This document shows positions 18,521 through 27,070 of a stretch of DNA of 64,000 nucleotides, one piece after another. Source of the DNA: [Bacillus] selenitireducens MLS10. Its GTDB lineage: Bacteria; Bacillota; Bacilli; Bacillales; Salisediminibacteriaceae. The notes beneath the pieces are model-generated. The model did not search any database. It worked only from the letters and a program-made list of their open reading frames with translations, and was not told where the DNA came from. Position 1 is the stretch's first letter. Each line of letters starts with the position of its first letter. Location: NCBI RefSeq assembly GCF_000093085.1, contig NC_014219.1, positions 3,030,384 through 3,094,383 of the forward strand. Direction: 5' to 3'. Both the position numbers and the translations under genes were made by a program.

Positions 18521-20806
18521 ATGCATGAAATTGGAGAACATCTGACGACGAACACTGGCTGGGACATTATCAAGAACCGCTATGAGGCAGCGCAAGCCAT
18601 CACAGAAGGCAGTAATTTTATGATCGGAAACGGCTTTATGGGTTACCGGGGCACGTTTGCCGAGGACGGGAAAGATGCCTACGCCGCCTGTATCGTCACC
18701 GATACGTGGGATAAAGCCGACGGCAAATGGGAAGAGCTGAGTACCGTGCCTAATGCCCTTTTGACATTGCTTCACGTTGACGGCGAACCTTTCATCATGT
18801 CTGAAGAGGCGGCATCCTTTGAGCGGACACTCGACCTCTCGCAGGGCGTCACGTCCCGCAAGGTTTCCCAGAGGATGAAAAACGGGGCCACCATCACCAT
18901 TCATGAAGAGAAATTCGCGAGCTACAGGAAAAAGCATGCCGTACTCATGAAATACACCGTTGAGAGCGATCAGGATACCGATGCTGTGCTCGATACAGGC
19001 ATTGACTACGACGTCTGGAGCATTAACGGGGATCATCTGCAGGGGCATCATTACTTCTCGCATCCAACAGGTGACGGTGTCACGGCCAAAACGGTCTCCT
19101 ATGAAGATACGGTTACCGTTGTGGAAACGTGCAGCCTTGATGCGGACGCCTCTGAGGAAGACTATCAGAACCCGGACGGATCCGGGAGAACCTTCTCATT
19201 AAGCCTGGAAGCCGGAAAACCGGTCACCCTTGAGAAGGCCATGATTATTTATTCATCCAATGACGTGGACAATCCGCAGGATGAAGCGCTCCTGGAAGCC
19301 AAACATATGCAAAGCTATGAGGAGGAGAAAGCGGCAAATCGATTGGAATGGGACAACCTCTGGTCGCATTACGATGTAACGATCCAAAACAATATCATCG
19401 ATCAGGTGGCACTCCGCTTCAACATTTATCATGCCATTATCGCGACGCCTGTTCACAAGAGCCTGCCAATCGGAGCCCGCGGCCTCAGCTGTCAGGCCTA
19501 TCAGGGCGCAGCGTTCTGGGATCAGGAAATCTATAATATGCCCATGTATCTCTACAGTAACCCGGAGATTGCCCGGAACATTCTCAAGTACCGTCACCGC
19601 ACCCTCGACGGCGCAAGGAGAAAGGCGAAGCGCCTTGGCTATGAAGGTGCCTATTATGCATGGATCAGCGGCAAGACCGGTGATGAACTCTGTCCGGACT
19701 TCTTCTTTAAAGACGTCTTAAGCGGCCGTGACATCCGTAATCATTTCAACGACTGGCAGATTCATATTTCTCCAGACATCGCCTATGCCGTGAAGAAATA
19801 CCATCAGGTGACCGGGGACGATGCCTTCATCCGTGATTACGGAGCCGAGATGATTTTTGAAATTGCCCGCTTCCTCGCTTCCCATGCCGTCTACAAGCCG
19901 ATGCGCGGACGCTATGAGTTTATGCGGGTTCAGGGTCCTGATGAATACCATGAGAACGTCGATAACAACGCCTTTACGAACCATCAGGCCATGTTCACTC
20001 TGCAGGCGGCGGACGAGCTTCTTCAGACCCTCGATGAGAAAACGCTCAGCGCTGTCAAAGAGAAGATCGGGCTCTCGGACGACGAGATCAGTCTCTGGCG
20101 GGACATGCTTGCCAACACGTATGTGCCAAAACCGGACAAGCACGGCATCATTGAACAGTTTGACGGCTACTACGATCTCGAAACGATCATTCCGGCCAAA
20201 AAAGTCACCGAACGTCTCATCAAAGAAGACGAGTATTACGGCTATCCAAACGGTGTCACCGTCAGAACGCAGTGCATCAAACAGGCGGATGTCATTCAGC
20301 TGTTCGTCCTGCATCCGCATCTGTACGACCGAAAGACGGTTGAACTGAACTATGAGTTCTACGAGCCGCGGACGCTTCACTTTTCTTCTCTCAGTCCGTC
20401 AAGCTACGCCATCGTCGCAGCTCAGATTGACAAAGTGGAAGAAGCCTACCGCAATTTCCGCAAGTCCGTCATGATCGATCTGTTAAACACGAACGAGGCC
20501 GTCAGTGGCGGCACGTTCATCGGCGGCATCCACACCGCCGCAAACGGCGCCTCCTGGCAGATGGTCGTCAACGGCTTTGGCGGTCTGTCTGTCCACGGTG
20601 ATGACATTCACCTGAGTCCCCGTCTTCCTGACGCATGGGACGGTTACACGTTTAAAGCCATCGTCAAAGGACAGACCCTGGAAGTGGACGTAACGAAAGA
20701 ACAGATCACGATCACAAACAAAAGCGAGGACCGCAAGCCGCTTACGCTGCATATATTCGGCGAAAAATCTGTCCTCGATTCCGAGCGCATCACCAAGTCC
20801 CGCTAA
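18521..20806 (+). CDS. 2-O-alpha-glucosylglycerol phosphorylase (GH65)
   Basis: This enzyme reversibly phosphorolyses 2-O-alpha-D-glucosylglycerol to beta-glucose 1-phosphate and glycerol. The 761-aa protein has the GH65 layout: an N-terminal beta-sandwich, a linker, an (alpha/alpha)6 barrel with the FWDQEI motif near 332-337, the general acid Glu475 in GPDEYHENVDN, and a C-terminal jelly roll. The sequence matches my memory of the crystallised B. selenitireducens enzyme, including Tyr572 and Lys587, recalled as acceptor-site residues. By family alone maltose phosphorylase would be the alternative. AAGGAGG lies seven bases before the ATG at 18521. No beta-phosphoglucomutase gene is nearby to use the product. 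Confidence 0.88.
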   Translation: MHEIGEHLTTNTGWDIIKNRYEAAQAITEGSNFMIGNGFMGYRGTFAEDGKDAYAACIVTDTWDKADGKWEELSTVPNALLTLLHVDGEPFIMSEEAASFERTLDLSQGVTSRKVSQRMKNGATITIHEEKFASYRKKHAVLMKYTVESDQDTDAVLDTGIDYDVWSINGDHLQGHHYFSHPTGDGVTAKTVSYEDTVTVVETCSLDADASEEDYQNPDGSGRTFSLSLEAGKPVTLEKAMIIYSSNDVDNPQDEALLEAKHMQSYEEEKAANRLEWDNLWSHYDVTIQNNIIDQVALRFNIYHAIIATPVHKSLPIGARGLSCQAYQGAAFWDQEIYNMPMYLYSNPEIARNILKYRHRTLDGARRKAKRLGYEGAYYAWISGKTGDELCPDFFFKDVLSGRDIRNHFNDWQIHISPDIAYAVKKYHQVTGDDAFIRDYGAEMIFEIARFLASHAVYKPMRGRYEFMRVQGPDEYHENVDNNAFTNHQAMFTLQAADELLQTLDEKTLSAVKEKIGLSDDEISLWRDMLANTYVPKPDKHGIIEQFDGYYDLETIIPAKKVTERLIKEDEYYGYPNGVTVRTQCIKQADVIQLFVLHPHLYDRKTVELNYEFYEPRTLHFSSLSPSSYAIVAAQIDKVEEAYRNFRKSVMIDLLNTNEAVSGGTFIGGIHTAANGASWQMVVNGFGGLSVHGDDIHLSPRLPDAWDGYTFKAIVKGQTLEVDVTKEQITITNKSEDRKPLTLHIFGEKSVLDSERITKSR

Positions 20807-20833
20807 ACCGCAAGACCCTATAAATTCGTGCCT

Positions 20834-20869
20834 GAAAGACCCGGTTCCCTCACCGGGTCTTTCATTTTT
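20834..20869 (+). terminator. Terminator of the lacI-phosphorylase operon
   Basis: An 11-bp perfect stem GAAAGACCCGG / CCGGGTCTTTC with an eight-base loop is followed by ATTTTTG, 28 bases after the stop codon. Confidence 0.88.
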
Positions 20870-20900
20870 GGGGTATACTGAGACAAAGGGGTGATTGTTT

Positions 20901-21713
20901 ATGAGAGATGACATATACCGGGATCCTCTCCCACTGAAAGGCCGGCGCTACATCATCACCGGCGTCAGCCGGAGGATTGGCATAGGGGCAGCAATTGCAA
21001 GGCAAATTGCCGCTTGGGGCGGCTCTGTGATTCTGCACCACTATGGCACCCACGATGAAGAGCAGCCCTGGGGCGGAGACGACATTGACGCTGTAAAAAA
21101 AGACATCCGGGGCTATTTGACAGAAAACGCAACCCTGCATGACTCATTCGGCGACCTTCAGGATCCCTCAGAGCCTGATCGCTTCTTTGACACCATACTG
21201 TCCCTCGGTGTTCATGTGGACGGGATCATTCTGAACCATGCCCTGAGCGGATCTGACGGCGCCATTGGCGATCTCACGGCAGAGATGCTCGACAGGCATT
21301 ACGCGATCAATACCCGGGCGACGATGCTGTTAATTCAACACTACGTCAGGCATTTCGGTCAGAGCGGCAACGGCCGTGTTGTGATGATGACATCGGGCCA
21401 GGGAATGGGACCGATGCCTGGTGAAGTTGCCTACAGTCTGTCGAAAGGGGCACTCGCAGGCATCACCCTCACACTCTCTGATCAGCTCAGTCGTCAAGGG
21501 ATCACCGTCAATACCGTGAATCCGGGTCCTGTCGACACCGGATACCTCTCTGAGGAGGACTGGCAAACAGTCAGACGCAAATTCCCTTTCGGGCGTTTTG
21601 GAGAACCCAAAGACCCTGCACGCCTCATCGCATGGCTCGTCACCGATGAAGCTCACTGGATCACCGGACAGGTGATCCATTCCGAAGGCGGCTTTGCCAG
21701 ATGGCGCGATTGA
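20901..21713 (+). CDS. Short-chain dehydrogenase/reductase (3-oxoacyl reductase-like)
   Basis: This 270-aa SDR carries an N-terminal cofactor segment GVSRRIGIGAAIA (a variant of the TGxxxGxG loop), NHALSG in the NNAG position, catalytic Ser in MMTSGQG and the YSLSKGA active-site YxxxK. The ending ITGQVIHSEGG is typical of FabG-like SDRs. Substrate is unknown. I chose the ATG at 20901 over the TTG at 20895 because AAAGGGGTG is well placed for the ATG. A TATACT box at 20874-20879 could be its -10 element, giving a very short leader. Confidence 0.85.
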   Translation: MRDDIYRDPLPLKGRRYIITGVSRRIGIGAAIARQIAAWGGSVILHHYGTHDEEQPWGGDDIDAVKKDIRGYLTENATLHDSFGDLQDPSEPDRFFDTILSLGVHVDGIILNHALSGSDGAIGDLTAEMLDRHYAINTRATMLLIQHYVRHFGQSGNGRVVMMTSGQGMGPMPGEVAYSLSKGALAGITLTLSDQLSRQGITVNTVNPGPVDTGYLSEEDWQTVRRKFPFGRFGEPKDPARLIAWLVTDEAHWITGQVIHSEGGFARWRD

Positions 21714-21754
21714 GTTTTTTTTGATTCCCATTCTCCATCGAAACCGAATGACAC

Positions 21755-21787
21755 AAAACCGGCTCCCTAACGGGCCGGTTTTTTTCG
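21755..21787 (+). terminator. Terminator after the SDR gene
   Basis: A 9-bp perfect stem AAAACCGGC / GCCGGTTTT with a ten-base loop runs into seven T. Confidence 0.88.
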
Positions 21788-21985
21788 CGTTGACTCGGAT
21801 ATCGATCATTGATGATTTCATGCACGTTTGATTGACATTTGCCCCATTGGGACCGATTAAAGGGTTTGTCCCTCGAATCGCACCTTTCATTATGACAACT
21901 TTTTGAACATTTTTGTTTTTATACATATTTGTTTCAAAACCACTTGCAATTCATTTTTAAAATGATAGTATGAATATCAAGACGT

Positions 21986-22016
21986 CTAATTGATAATGAA
22001 TCTCATTATCAATTAG
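21986..22016. promoter_or_regulatory. Fur box 1: 31-bp perfect inverted repeat
   Basis: The 14-base arm CTAATTGATAATGA and its exact complement TCATTATCAATTAG are separated by three bases. They contain overlapping copies of the Fur 7-1-7 motif TGATAATnATTATCA. A possible promoter, TTGCAA (21944-21949) with TAGTAT (21966-21971) at 16-base spacing, ends just upstream, so Fur would cover the transcription start. The rest of the 374-base gap (21788-21940) shows nothing I can name. Confidence 0.9.
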
Positions 22017-22034
22017 TAAGAATCGATTCTATAT

Positions 22035-22049
22035 GAGAATCATTATCAT
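22035..22049. promoter_or_regulatory. Fur box 2
   Basis: TGAGAATCATTATCA matches the 15-base Fur 7-1-7 consensus at all but one defined position. It lies 19 bases after Fur box 1 and 39 bases before the yclN start, giving a tandem operator for iron repression. Confidence 0.85.
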
Positions 22050-22087
22050 CTTCACCGCGCGGTACCATTTCAATCTGGGGGAGCATC

Positions 22088-23041
22088 ATGCGATCACTTT
22101 TTCTTTCCCTGATCCTGATCGGACTGGCTTTCACCTCCCTTTTCATCGGGGTTGGCAGTCTGTCCATTACGGATCTTTTCACCATGTCCGAGCAACAGGC
22201 CCAGATTTTCTGGACCAGCCGTGTGCCCCGCATGCTCAGCATCCTTCTTGCTGGCGCAGGCATGGCCATCGGCGGATTAATCATGCAACAGCTGACACAG
22301 AACAAGTTCGTCTCACCGACAACGGCAGGCACGATGGATGCGGCCCGGTTTGGGATCCTGGTCGCCATCCTTTACTTCAACAGCCATTCACCTTTGATTC
22401 AGATGGGTGTTGCCGTGACCTTTGCCATTATCGGTACGCTTCTGTTTATGCAGATCCTGAAGCGTGTGAAACAGAAAGATCCGATATTCATTCCCCTTGT
22501 CGGGTTAATGTTTGGCAATATCATCGGATCGATCACGACCTTTATCGCCTACAGCAATGACCTGATTCAGAATATGACCTCCTGGCTTCAGGGGAACTTC
22601 GCCACGATGATGACCGGCTCCTATGAGCTTCTGTTTCTCGTCGCGCCCCTCGTCGCCTTTGCCTATTTCTTCGCGAACCGGTTTACCGTCGCAGGCATGG
22701 GCGAAGACTTCTCACGGAATCTCGGAGTGAATCACGGGTTCATCGTGAACACGGGTCTCATCACAGTCGCTGTCATTACGTCCGTCGTTGTCGTAACCGT
22801 CGGGATGATTCCGTTTCTCGGTCTTGTTGTACCGAATATCATAGCCATTTTCATGGGCGATCACGTTCGCCGTACATTACCCGTCACCGCGATGGCGGGT
22901 GCCATCTTCGTCTTAATCTGTGACATGATCGGACGGCTGATTATTTATCCCTATGAGATTCCCATCGGCCTTACAGTAGGCGTCATCGGCAGCGGGCTCT
23001 TCCTGTTTTTGTTGATAAGGAGGGCTCACTATGGGAACTAA
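22088..23041 (+). CDS. yclN: Siderophore ABC importer permease (YclN-like)
   Basis: This 317-aa FecCD/BtuC-type permease has 8-10 membrane segments, the early motif RVPRMLSILLAGAGMAIGG and the NKFVSPTTAGTMD segment that I recognise from B. subtilis YclN. YclNOPQ imports petrobactin and related catecholates in that species; the ligand here is inferred. The loop VGMIPFLGLVVPN contacts the ATPase. The start has GGGGGAG upstream, and two Fur boxes precede it. It overlaps the next permease gene by 11 bp. Confidence 0.92.
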   Translation: MRSLFLSLILIGLAFTSLFIGVGSLSITDLFTMSEQQAQIFWTSRVPRMLSILLAGAGMAIGGLIMQQLTQNKFVSPTTAGTMDAARFGILVAILYFNSHSPLIQMGVAVTFAIIGTLLFMQILKRVKQKDPIFIPLVGLMFGNIIGSITTFIAYSNDLIQNMTSWLQGNFATMMTGSYELLFLVAPLVAFAYFFANRFTVAGMGEDFSRNLGVNHGFIVNTGLITVAVITSVVVVTVGMIPFLGLVVPNIIAIFMGDHVRRTLPVTAMAGAIFVLICDMIGRLIIYPYEIPIGLTVGVIGSGLFLFLLIRRAHYGN

Positions 23042-23975
23042 AACAAAATTCATTCTTCTGATCGTGTCCGTCACGGTGCTGTCTGTTCTCTTTATGACGA
23101 TTTCATCCGGCGGGCATTGGGAATACATCCTGCCAAGACGCGGAAGGTCCCTTCTCGCCATGATCCTGACCGGATCTGCCATTGCTTATGCAACGGTGAT
23201 CTTCCAGACGATTACGAACAATAAGATTCTGACGCCGTCCATCATCGGCCTCGATTCATTGTATATGCTGATTCAGACGTTTATGATCTTCACCTTTGGT
23301 TCCATGAGTGTCTTCATGACAACGGCGTCTGTCAATTTTGGCCTGTCTGCCGGGATCATGGTCGCCTTTTCTTTCGTCTTCTACCGCCTCTTATTCAGAG
23401 GGGAAGGCAACAAACTGTATTTTCTGCTTCTGATCGGCCTCGTGCTCGGTACGTTCTTTTCGAGCCTGACGACCTTCATGCAGGTGATGATTGACCCGAA
23501 TGAGTTCCAGGCGATTCAGGGTCAGATGTTTGCAAGCTTTAACAATATCAACCGGGATCTTCTCGGGCTGTCGGCGGTTCTGTTTCTCGTACTGCTTCTG
23601 CCCATCCGAAAGGAAATGAAGACCCTCGACGTCCTTTTACTCGGGAAAGATCATGCCGTGAATCTCGGCGTATCCTATAACCGTGTTGTAAAACGGCTGT
23701 TGGTCCTTGTTGCTGTCCTGATCTCCCTCGCCACCGCTCTCGTCGGACCGATTACCTTTCTCGGACTGCTTGTGGCCAACGTGACCTATCAGATGTTTCA
23801 GACGTTCGAGCACCGGATTCTCCTGCCGGCGAGTATGCTCGTCGGTGTGCTTTCACTCGTGCTAGACCAGCTGATCGTGCAGCATGTCTTCACGTTCAAT
23901 ACGACACTCAGTGTCATTATCAACTTCATCGGCGGCGTTTATTTTCTATACCTGTTACTAAAGGAGCGAACGTAA
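23031..23975 (+). CDS. yclO: Siderophore ABC importer permease (YclO-like)
   Basis: This is the second FecCD-type permease (314 aa) of a heterodimeric importer. It shows NNKILTPSIIGLDSLYMLIQT and the ATPase-coupling segment ALVGPITFLGLLVANVTY. Its ATG lies inside the end of yclN with GGAGGG upstream, indicating translational coupling. It is followed without any gap by the ATPase gene. Size and order agree with B. subtilis yclO. Confidence 0.92.
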   Translation: MGTKTKFILLIVSVTVLSVLFMTISSGGHWEYILPRRGRSLLAMILTGSAIAYATVIFQTITNNKILTPSIIGLDSLYMLIQTFMIFTFGSMSVFMTTASVNFGLSAGIMVAFSFVFYRLLFRGEGNKLYFLLLIGLVLGTFFSSLTTFMQVMIDPNEFQAIQGQMFASFNNINRDLLGLSAVLFLVLLLPIRKEMKTLDVLLLGKDHAVNLGVSYNRVVKRLLVLVAVLISLATALVGPITFLGLLVANVTYQMFQTFEHRILLPASMLVGVLSLVLDQLIVQHVFTFNTTLSVIINFIGGVYFLYLLLKERT

Positions 23976-24734
23976 ATGATGCAAGCAATGAATCTCTTCA
24001 AGCGTTACCGGAACAAAGAAGTCGTGAAAGACGTATCCGTTTCGATTCAAAAAGGGACCATCACCACCTTCATCGGCCCAAACGGAGCAGGGAAAAGTAC
24101 GCTGTTGTCCATGGTCAGCCGGCTCATCACCTCTGACGCCGGTCAGGTGTCCATCGACGGCACCTCCAGCTCATCCTATAAAGACCGGGACTTCGCCAAA
24201 AAGGTTGCCATTTTAAAGCAGTCGAACTTCATGAATGTCCGGCTTTCCGTCCGGGATCTCGTCTCCTTCGGCCGCTTTCCCTACTCACAGGGCTATTTAA
24301 ACGATCAGGACTGGCAGAAGGTCGACGAAGCCATTCATTATCTCGAACTTGAAGACCTTGAGGATCAGTATCTCGATGAACTGAGCGGCGGACAGCGGCA
24401 GCGTGCGTTCATTGCCATGGTCCTCGCCCAGGATACGGACTATATCCTCCTCGATGAACCGCTGAACAATCTCGATATGAAGCATTCGGTGCAAATCATG
24501 AAGGTTCTTCGGAAAATGGTCGACGAACTGGGAAAAACCGTCGTCATGGTCATCCATGACATCAACTTTGCCTCCTGCTATTCGGATTACATCGTCGCGA
24601 TGAAAGACGGAGAAGTGATGAAGGAAGGCTATAAATGCGATGTGATTCAAAGCGGAATACTAAAGCGAATCTATGATCTCGATTTTCACGTCCAGGAAAT
24701 CAATAACCAGCAAATCTGCGTCTATTTTTCATAA
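23976..24734 (+). CDS. yclP: Siderophore ABC importer ATPase (YclP-like)
   Basis: This 252-aa ATPase energises uptake through YclNO. Walker A reads GPNGAGKST, the signature LSGGQRQRAF, Walker B YILLDEPLNNLD and the switch His lies in VIHDINF. The ATG follows the yclO stop directly, and AAAGGAG lies within the end of yclO. A second in-frame ATG is adjacent and could equally serve. Length equals that of B. subtilis YclP (252 aa, from memory). Confidence 0.93.
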   Translation: MMQAMNLFKRYRNKEVVKDVSVSIQKGTITTFIGPNGAGKSTLLSMVSRLITSDAGQVSIDGTSSSSYKDRDFAKKVAILKQSNFMNVRLSVRDLVSFGRFPYSQGYLNDQDWQKVDEAIHYLELEDLEDQYLDELSGGQRQRAFIAMVLAQDTDYILLDEPLNNLDMKHSVQIMKVLRKMVDELGKTVVMVIHDINFASCYSDYIVAMKDGEVMKEGYKCDVIQSGILKRIYDLDFHVQEINNQQICVYFS

Positions 24735-24780
24735 TACTGCTCATCAACCATAAACCATCAAACCTTTGGAGGGATTTACA

Positions 24781-25782
24781 ATGAAACAAACGAAATTGCT
24801 TAAAGCCATTCTCGGCGGTCTGACGATCACCATGATGGGATGCGCCAATGACGAACAGGCTGCCGATGCCGGAAACAGTGAAGAAACGAATACATCAAAC
24901 GAAGAAAACGTCCAAAACGACGAAGAATCCGGATCCGCCTACCCGATGACTATCACCCACGAGCTCGGGGAAACCGTGATCGGGGAACGCCCTGAAGCGG
25001 TTGTTGTCTTTGACTACGGTGTCGCGGATATCATGCTTGAAATCGGCGTGATGCCAACCGGTGTGCCACAGGGCAATATCCCGTCGTATCTCGATGCCCT
25101 TGAAGGCGACGACATTGAAGATGCCGGAACACTTTTCGAGCCGGACTTTGAGGCGATTTACGGCATGGATCCGGATCTGATCATTATTTCCGGCCGTGCG
25201 GCTGATGCGTATGATGATCTGTCCGAGATTGCCCCGACCCTGTTTGTCTCCGTCGATACGTCGGATTACATGAACAGCTTTGAAGAAAACGCCCGCCTGA
25301 TCGGTGACGTGTTCAACGAAACGGAAACCGTCAGCGATCGGCTTCAGGACATTCAGATGGCCCTTGAAGACGTCAAGGCATTAACAGACGGCATGGAAGA
25401 ACAGGCCCTGATTCTGATGACCTCTGAAGGTCAGCTGAGCGCCTACGGACCCGGCTCTCGATTCGGTATTATCCATGACGATTTCGGCATCCCCGCCGCG
25501 GATCCGGGCATCGATGAAGCGAATCACGGAATGAATGTTTCCTTCGAGTATGTGCTCGAGACCAATCCGGACTATATCTTTGTCATGGACCGCGGTGCCG
25601 TGGTCGCACCGGGGGAAGGCGAGACCGCCCAGGAGACCCTGGCCAATGATCTCGTGATGAACACGACCGCTTATCAAAAGGATCAGGTTATCGAACTTCA
25701 TCCGGAATACTGGTATATCTCTGCCGGTGGCCTGACATCGGTATCGGAAATGATCAATCAGGTAAAAGACGGTCTGAAATGA
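24781..25782 (+). CDS. yclQ: Siderophore-binding lipoprotein (YclQ-like)
   Basis: This 333-aa protein captures the ferric siderophore outside the membrane and delivers it to YclNO. It has a short positively charged N-terminus, a hydrophobic stretch and a lipobox-like TMMGC, so Cys21 would be lipidated. A low-complexity Asn/Glu-rich linker (residues 24-55) precedes the FepB/TroA-type fold, recognised by RPEAVVVFDYG and MDPDLIIISGR. I chose the ATG at 24781, with GGAGGG seven bases upstream. It is the last gene of the Fur-regulated operon. Confidence 0.9.
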   Translation: MKQTKLLKAILGGLTITMMGCANDEQAADAGNSEETNTSNEENVQNDEESGSAYPMTITHELGETVIGERPEAVVVFDYGVADIMLEIGVMPTGVPQGNIPSYLDALEGDDIEDAGTLFEPDFEAIYGMDPDLIIISGRAADAYDDLSEIAPTLFVSVDTSDYMNSFEENARLIGDVFNETETVSDRLQDIQMALEDVKALTDGMEEQALILMTSEGQLSAYGPGSRFGIIHDDFGIPAADPGIDEANHGMNVSFEYVLETNPDYIFVMDRGAVVAPGEGETAQETLANDLVMNTTAYQKDQVIELHPEYWYISAGGLTSVSEMINQVKDGLK

Positions 25783-25787
25783 GAAAA

Positions 25788-25812
25788 TCCCGGTGGCCAA
25801 TGGCCACCGGGA
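25788..25812. terminator. Hairpin between convergent yclQ and the guanylate kinase-like gene
   Basis: The 11-bp stem TCCCGGTGGCC / GGCCACCGGGA with an AAT loop lies six bases after the yclQ stop. T-rich flanks are short on both sides, so it may end transcripts from both directions with moderate efficiency. Confidence 0.65.
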
Positions 25813-25817
25813 ATGTT

Positions 25818-26387
25818 TCAGTTTAAGTAGGATTCCACAGCCTGTGTTACTTCGTAGGCGGTGTGATCGAGCTTAGAATTTTCGAATGCATGCTCACATT
25901 TGGCTTTATACGCCATGTCCTCATCATAGTGAGCCAGGTGTTTGGCGATGACGGAAGAAGCATCTCCCCGCTCAACCTGCCGTTCTCTCAGCGTTTGACG
26001 GTCTGCATAAATAAACAGCCGCACAACTTTACTGCCGTAGAGGTCCTTCAGAATCTGGGCTCCTTCGGTATTTAATACAAGATAAATACAGCCCTTCTCC
26101 TGGAAACGTTTTTTGACTTCCATTTCTTTAATGCCATACTGATATCCGTTGATCCGCACGCTCTCAAGGAATTCCCCTTCCTCTTTGGCCGCACGAAATT
26201 CGTCATCGGTGATGAAGTAATAATCTCTTCCCTCCACTTCATATGAACGCTTTGGTCTCGTTGTATAAGAGATAACGCCTTTCATTTGAAGTGTGCTTTG
26301 AGCCACGAGGTTCGCAATTGTCTTTCGCCCTGAACCATCGGGACCTGTGAAGACAAAAATCATCTCCTGATCTTTTAAATCATACAT
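25818..26387 (-). CDS. Guanylate kinase-like protein with altered P-loop
   Basis: This 189-aa protein has the guanylate kinase fold: an N-terminal P-loop, the GMP-binding segment SYTTRPKRSYEVEGRDYYFI (about 41-60) and a lid region near RERQVERG. The P-loop reads GPDGSGRKT, so the Lys normally placed after the last Gly is Arg and the Lys is shifted by one. I recall similar GRKT paralogues in other Bacilli, so this is probably a distinct subfamily rather than the essential Gmk. GGGGAGG precedes the ATG. Confidence 0.8.
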   Translation of the reverse strand: MYDLKDQEMIFVFTGPDGSGRKTIANLVAQSTLQMKGVISYTTRPKRSYEVEGRDYYFITDDEFRAAKEEGEFLESVRINGYQYGIKEMEVKKRFQEKGCIYLVLNTEGAQILKDLYGSKVVRLFIYADRQTLRERQVERGDASSVIAKHLAHYDEDMAYKAKCEHAFENSKLDHTAYEVTQAVESYLN

Positions 26388-26540
26388 AATATCTGATCCT
26401 CCCCATTACGATTTTCAGCCGAGCATATAAAGCTCACGTTCACCATTATACGCGAGGAGGCATGATAAATCTTGTATTTTGCGATATTTTCATAAAAAAC
26501 TTCTTATTTAAAAGGCCCGGATTCGTCTGCGGACGTCACC

Positions 26541-27053
26541 TCATACAGACAATGCAAGATGCATCAGAAGCGCGTCCTCATAAACGCCATTAATCAAAAA
26601 GAAGTCAGGATAACGGCCCGTTTCCACAAATCCGAGCTTCCTGTAGAGGCTGATCGCCCGCTCATTATCGGCCTTTACCTTCAGATGAAGATGCCGAATC
26701 TGACCGGACTCCTTCGCTTCACTGATCAAAGCCTCGATCATCGCGTTCCCGACACCCTTGCCCCAGCAGGCCTTCTTCACCGATACCGCAAGCTCGGCAT
26801 GATGCGCGATCCGCTGATTGTCCGAGGCCTGATAGCTCGCCACCGCCACCAGCTCTTCCCCCAGAAAACCGGCAAGCATGCACGCACCGGGGTCTGCCTT
26901 GATCCTCGACAGAAAAGTCGCTTCCTCATTCTCCGTCATCGGCACACCGTTTCCGTCGATGAGGAGATGATCCGTTTCCGAGCCGACCTGCTTCAAGTAG
27001 GCAAGCAGCATCCCTGCATCTTCAGGTTCCGTTTCTCTGATCTTCACAGACAT
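26541..27053 (-). CDS. GNAT family N-acetyltransferase
   Basis: This 170-aa protein has the GNAT acetyl-CoA motif VKKACWGKGVGNAMIEAL at about residues 92-109 and the C-terminal segment NERAISLYRKLGFVETGR, typical of ribosomal-protein or small-molecule acetyltransferases. Substrate is unknown. AGGAGGG lies upstream of the ATG. It is 17 bp downstream of the aldose epimerase gene and probably belongs to the xylose transcript. Confidence 0.87.
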   Translation of the reverse strand: MSVKIRETEPEDAGMLLAYLKQVGSETDHLLIDGNGVPMTENEEATFLSRIKADPGACMLAGFLGEELVAVASYQASDNQRIAHHAELAVSVKKACWGKGVGNAMIEALISEAKESGQIRHLHLKVKADNERAISLYRKLGFVETGRYPDFFLINGVYEDALLMHLALSV

Positions 27054-27070
27054 GCTGCATTCCCTCCTGT

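Noticed and set aside
21330..21926. Minus-strand frame of 198 codons across the SDR 3' end and its terminator
   Set aside because: It runs antisense through the SDR gene and the terminator hairpin, and no family resemblance is visible.
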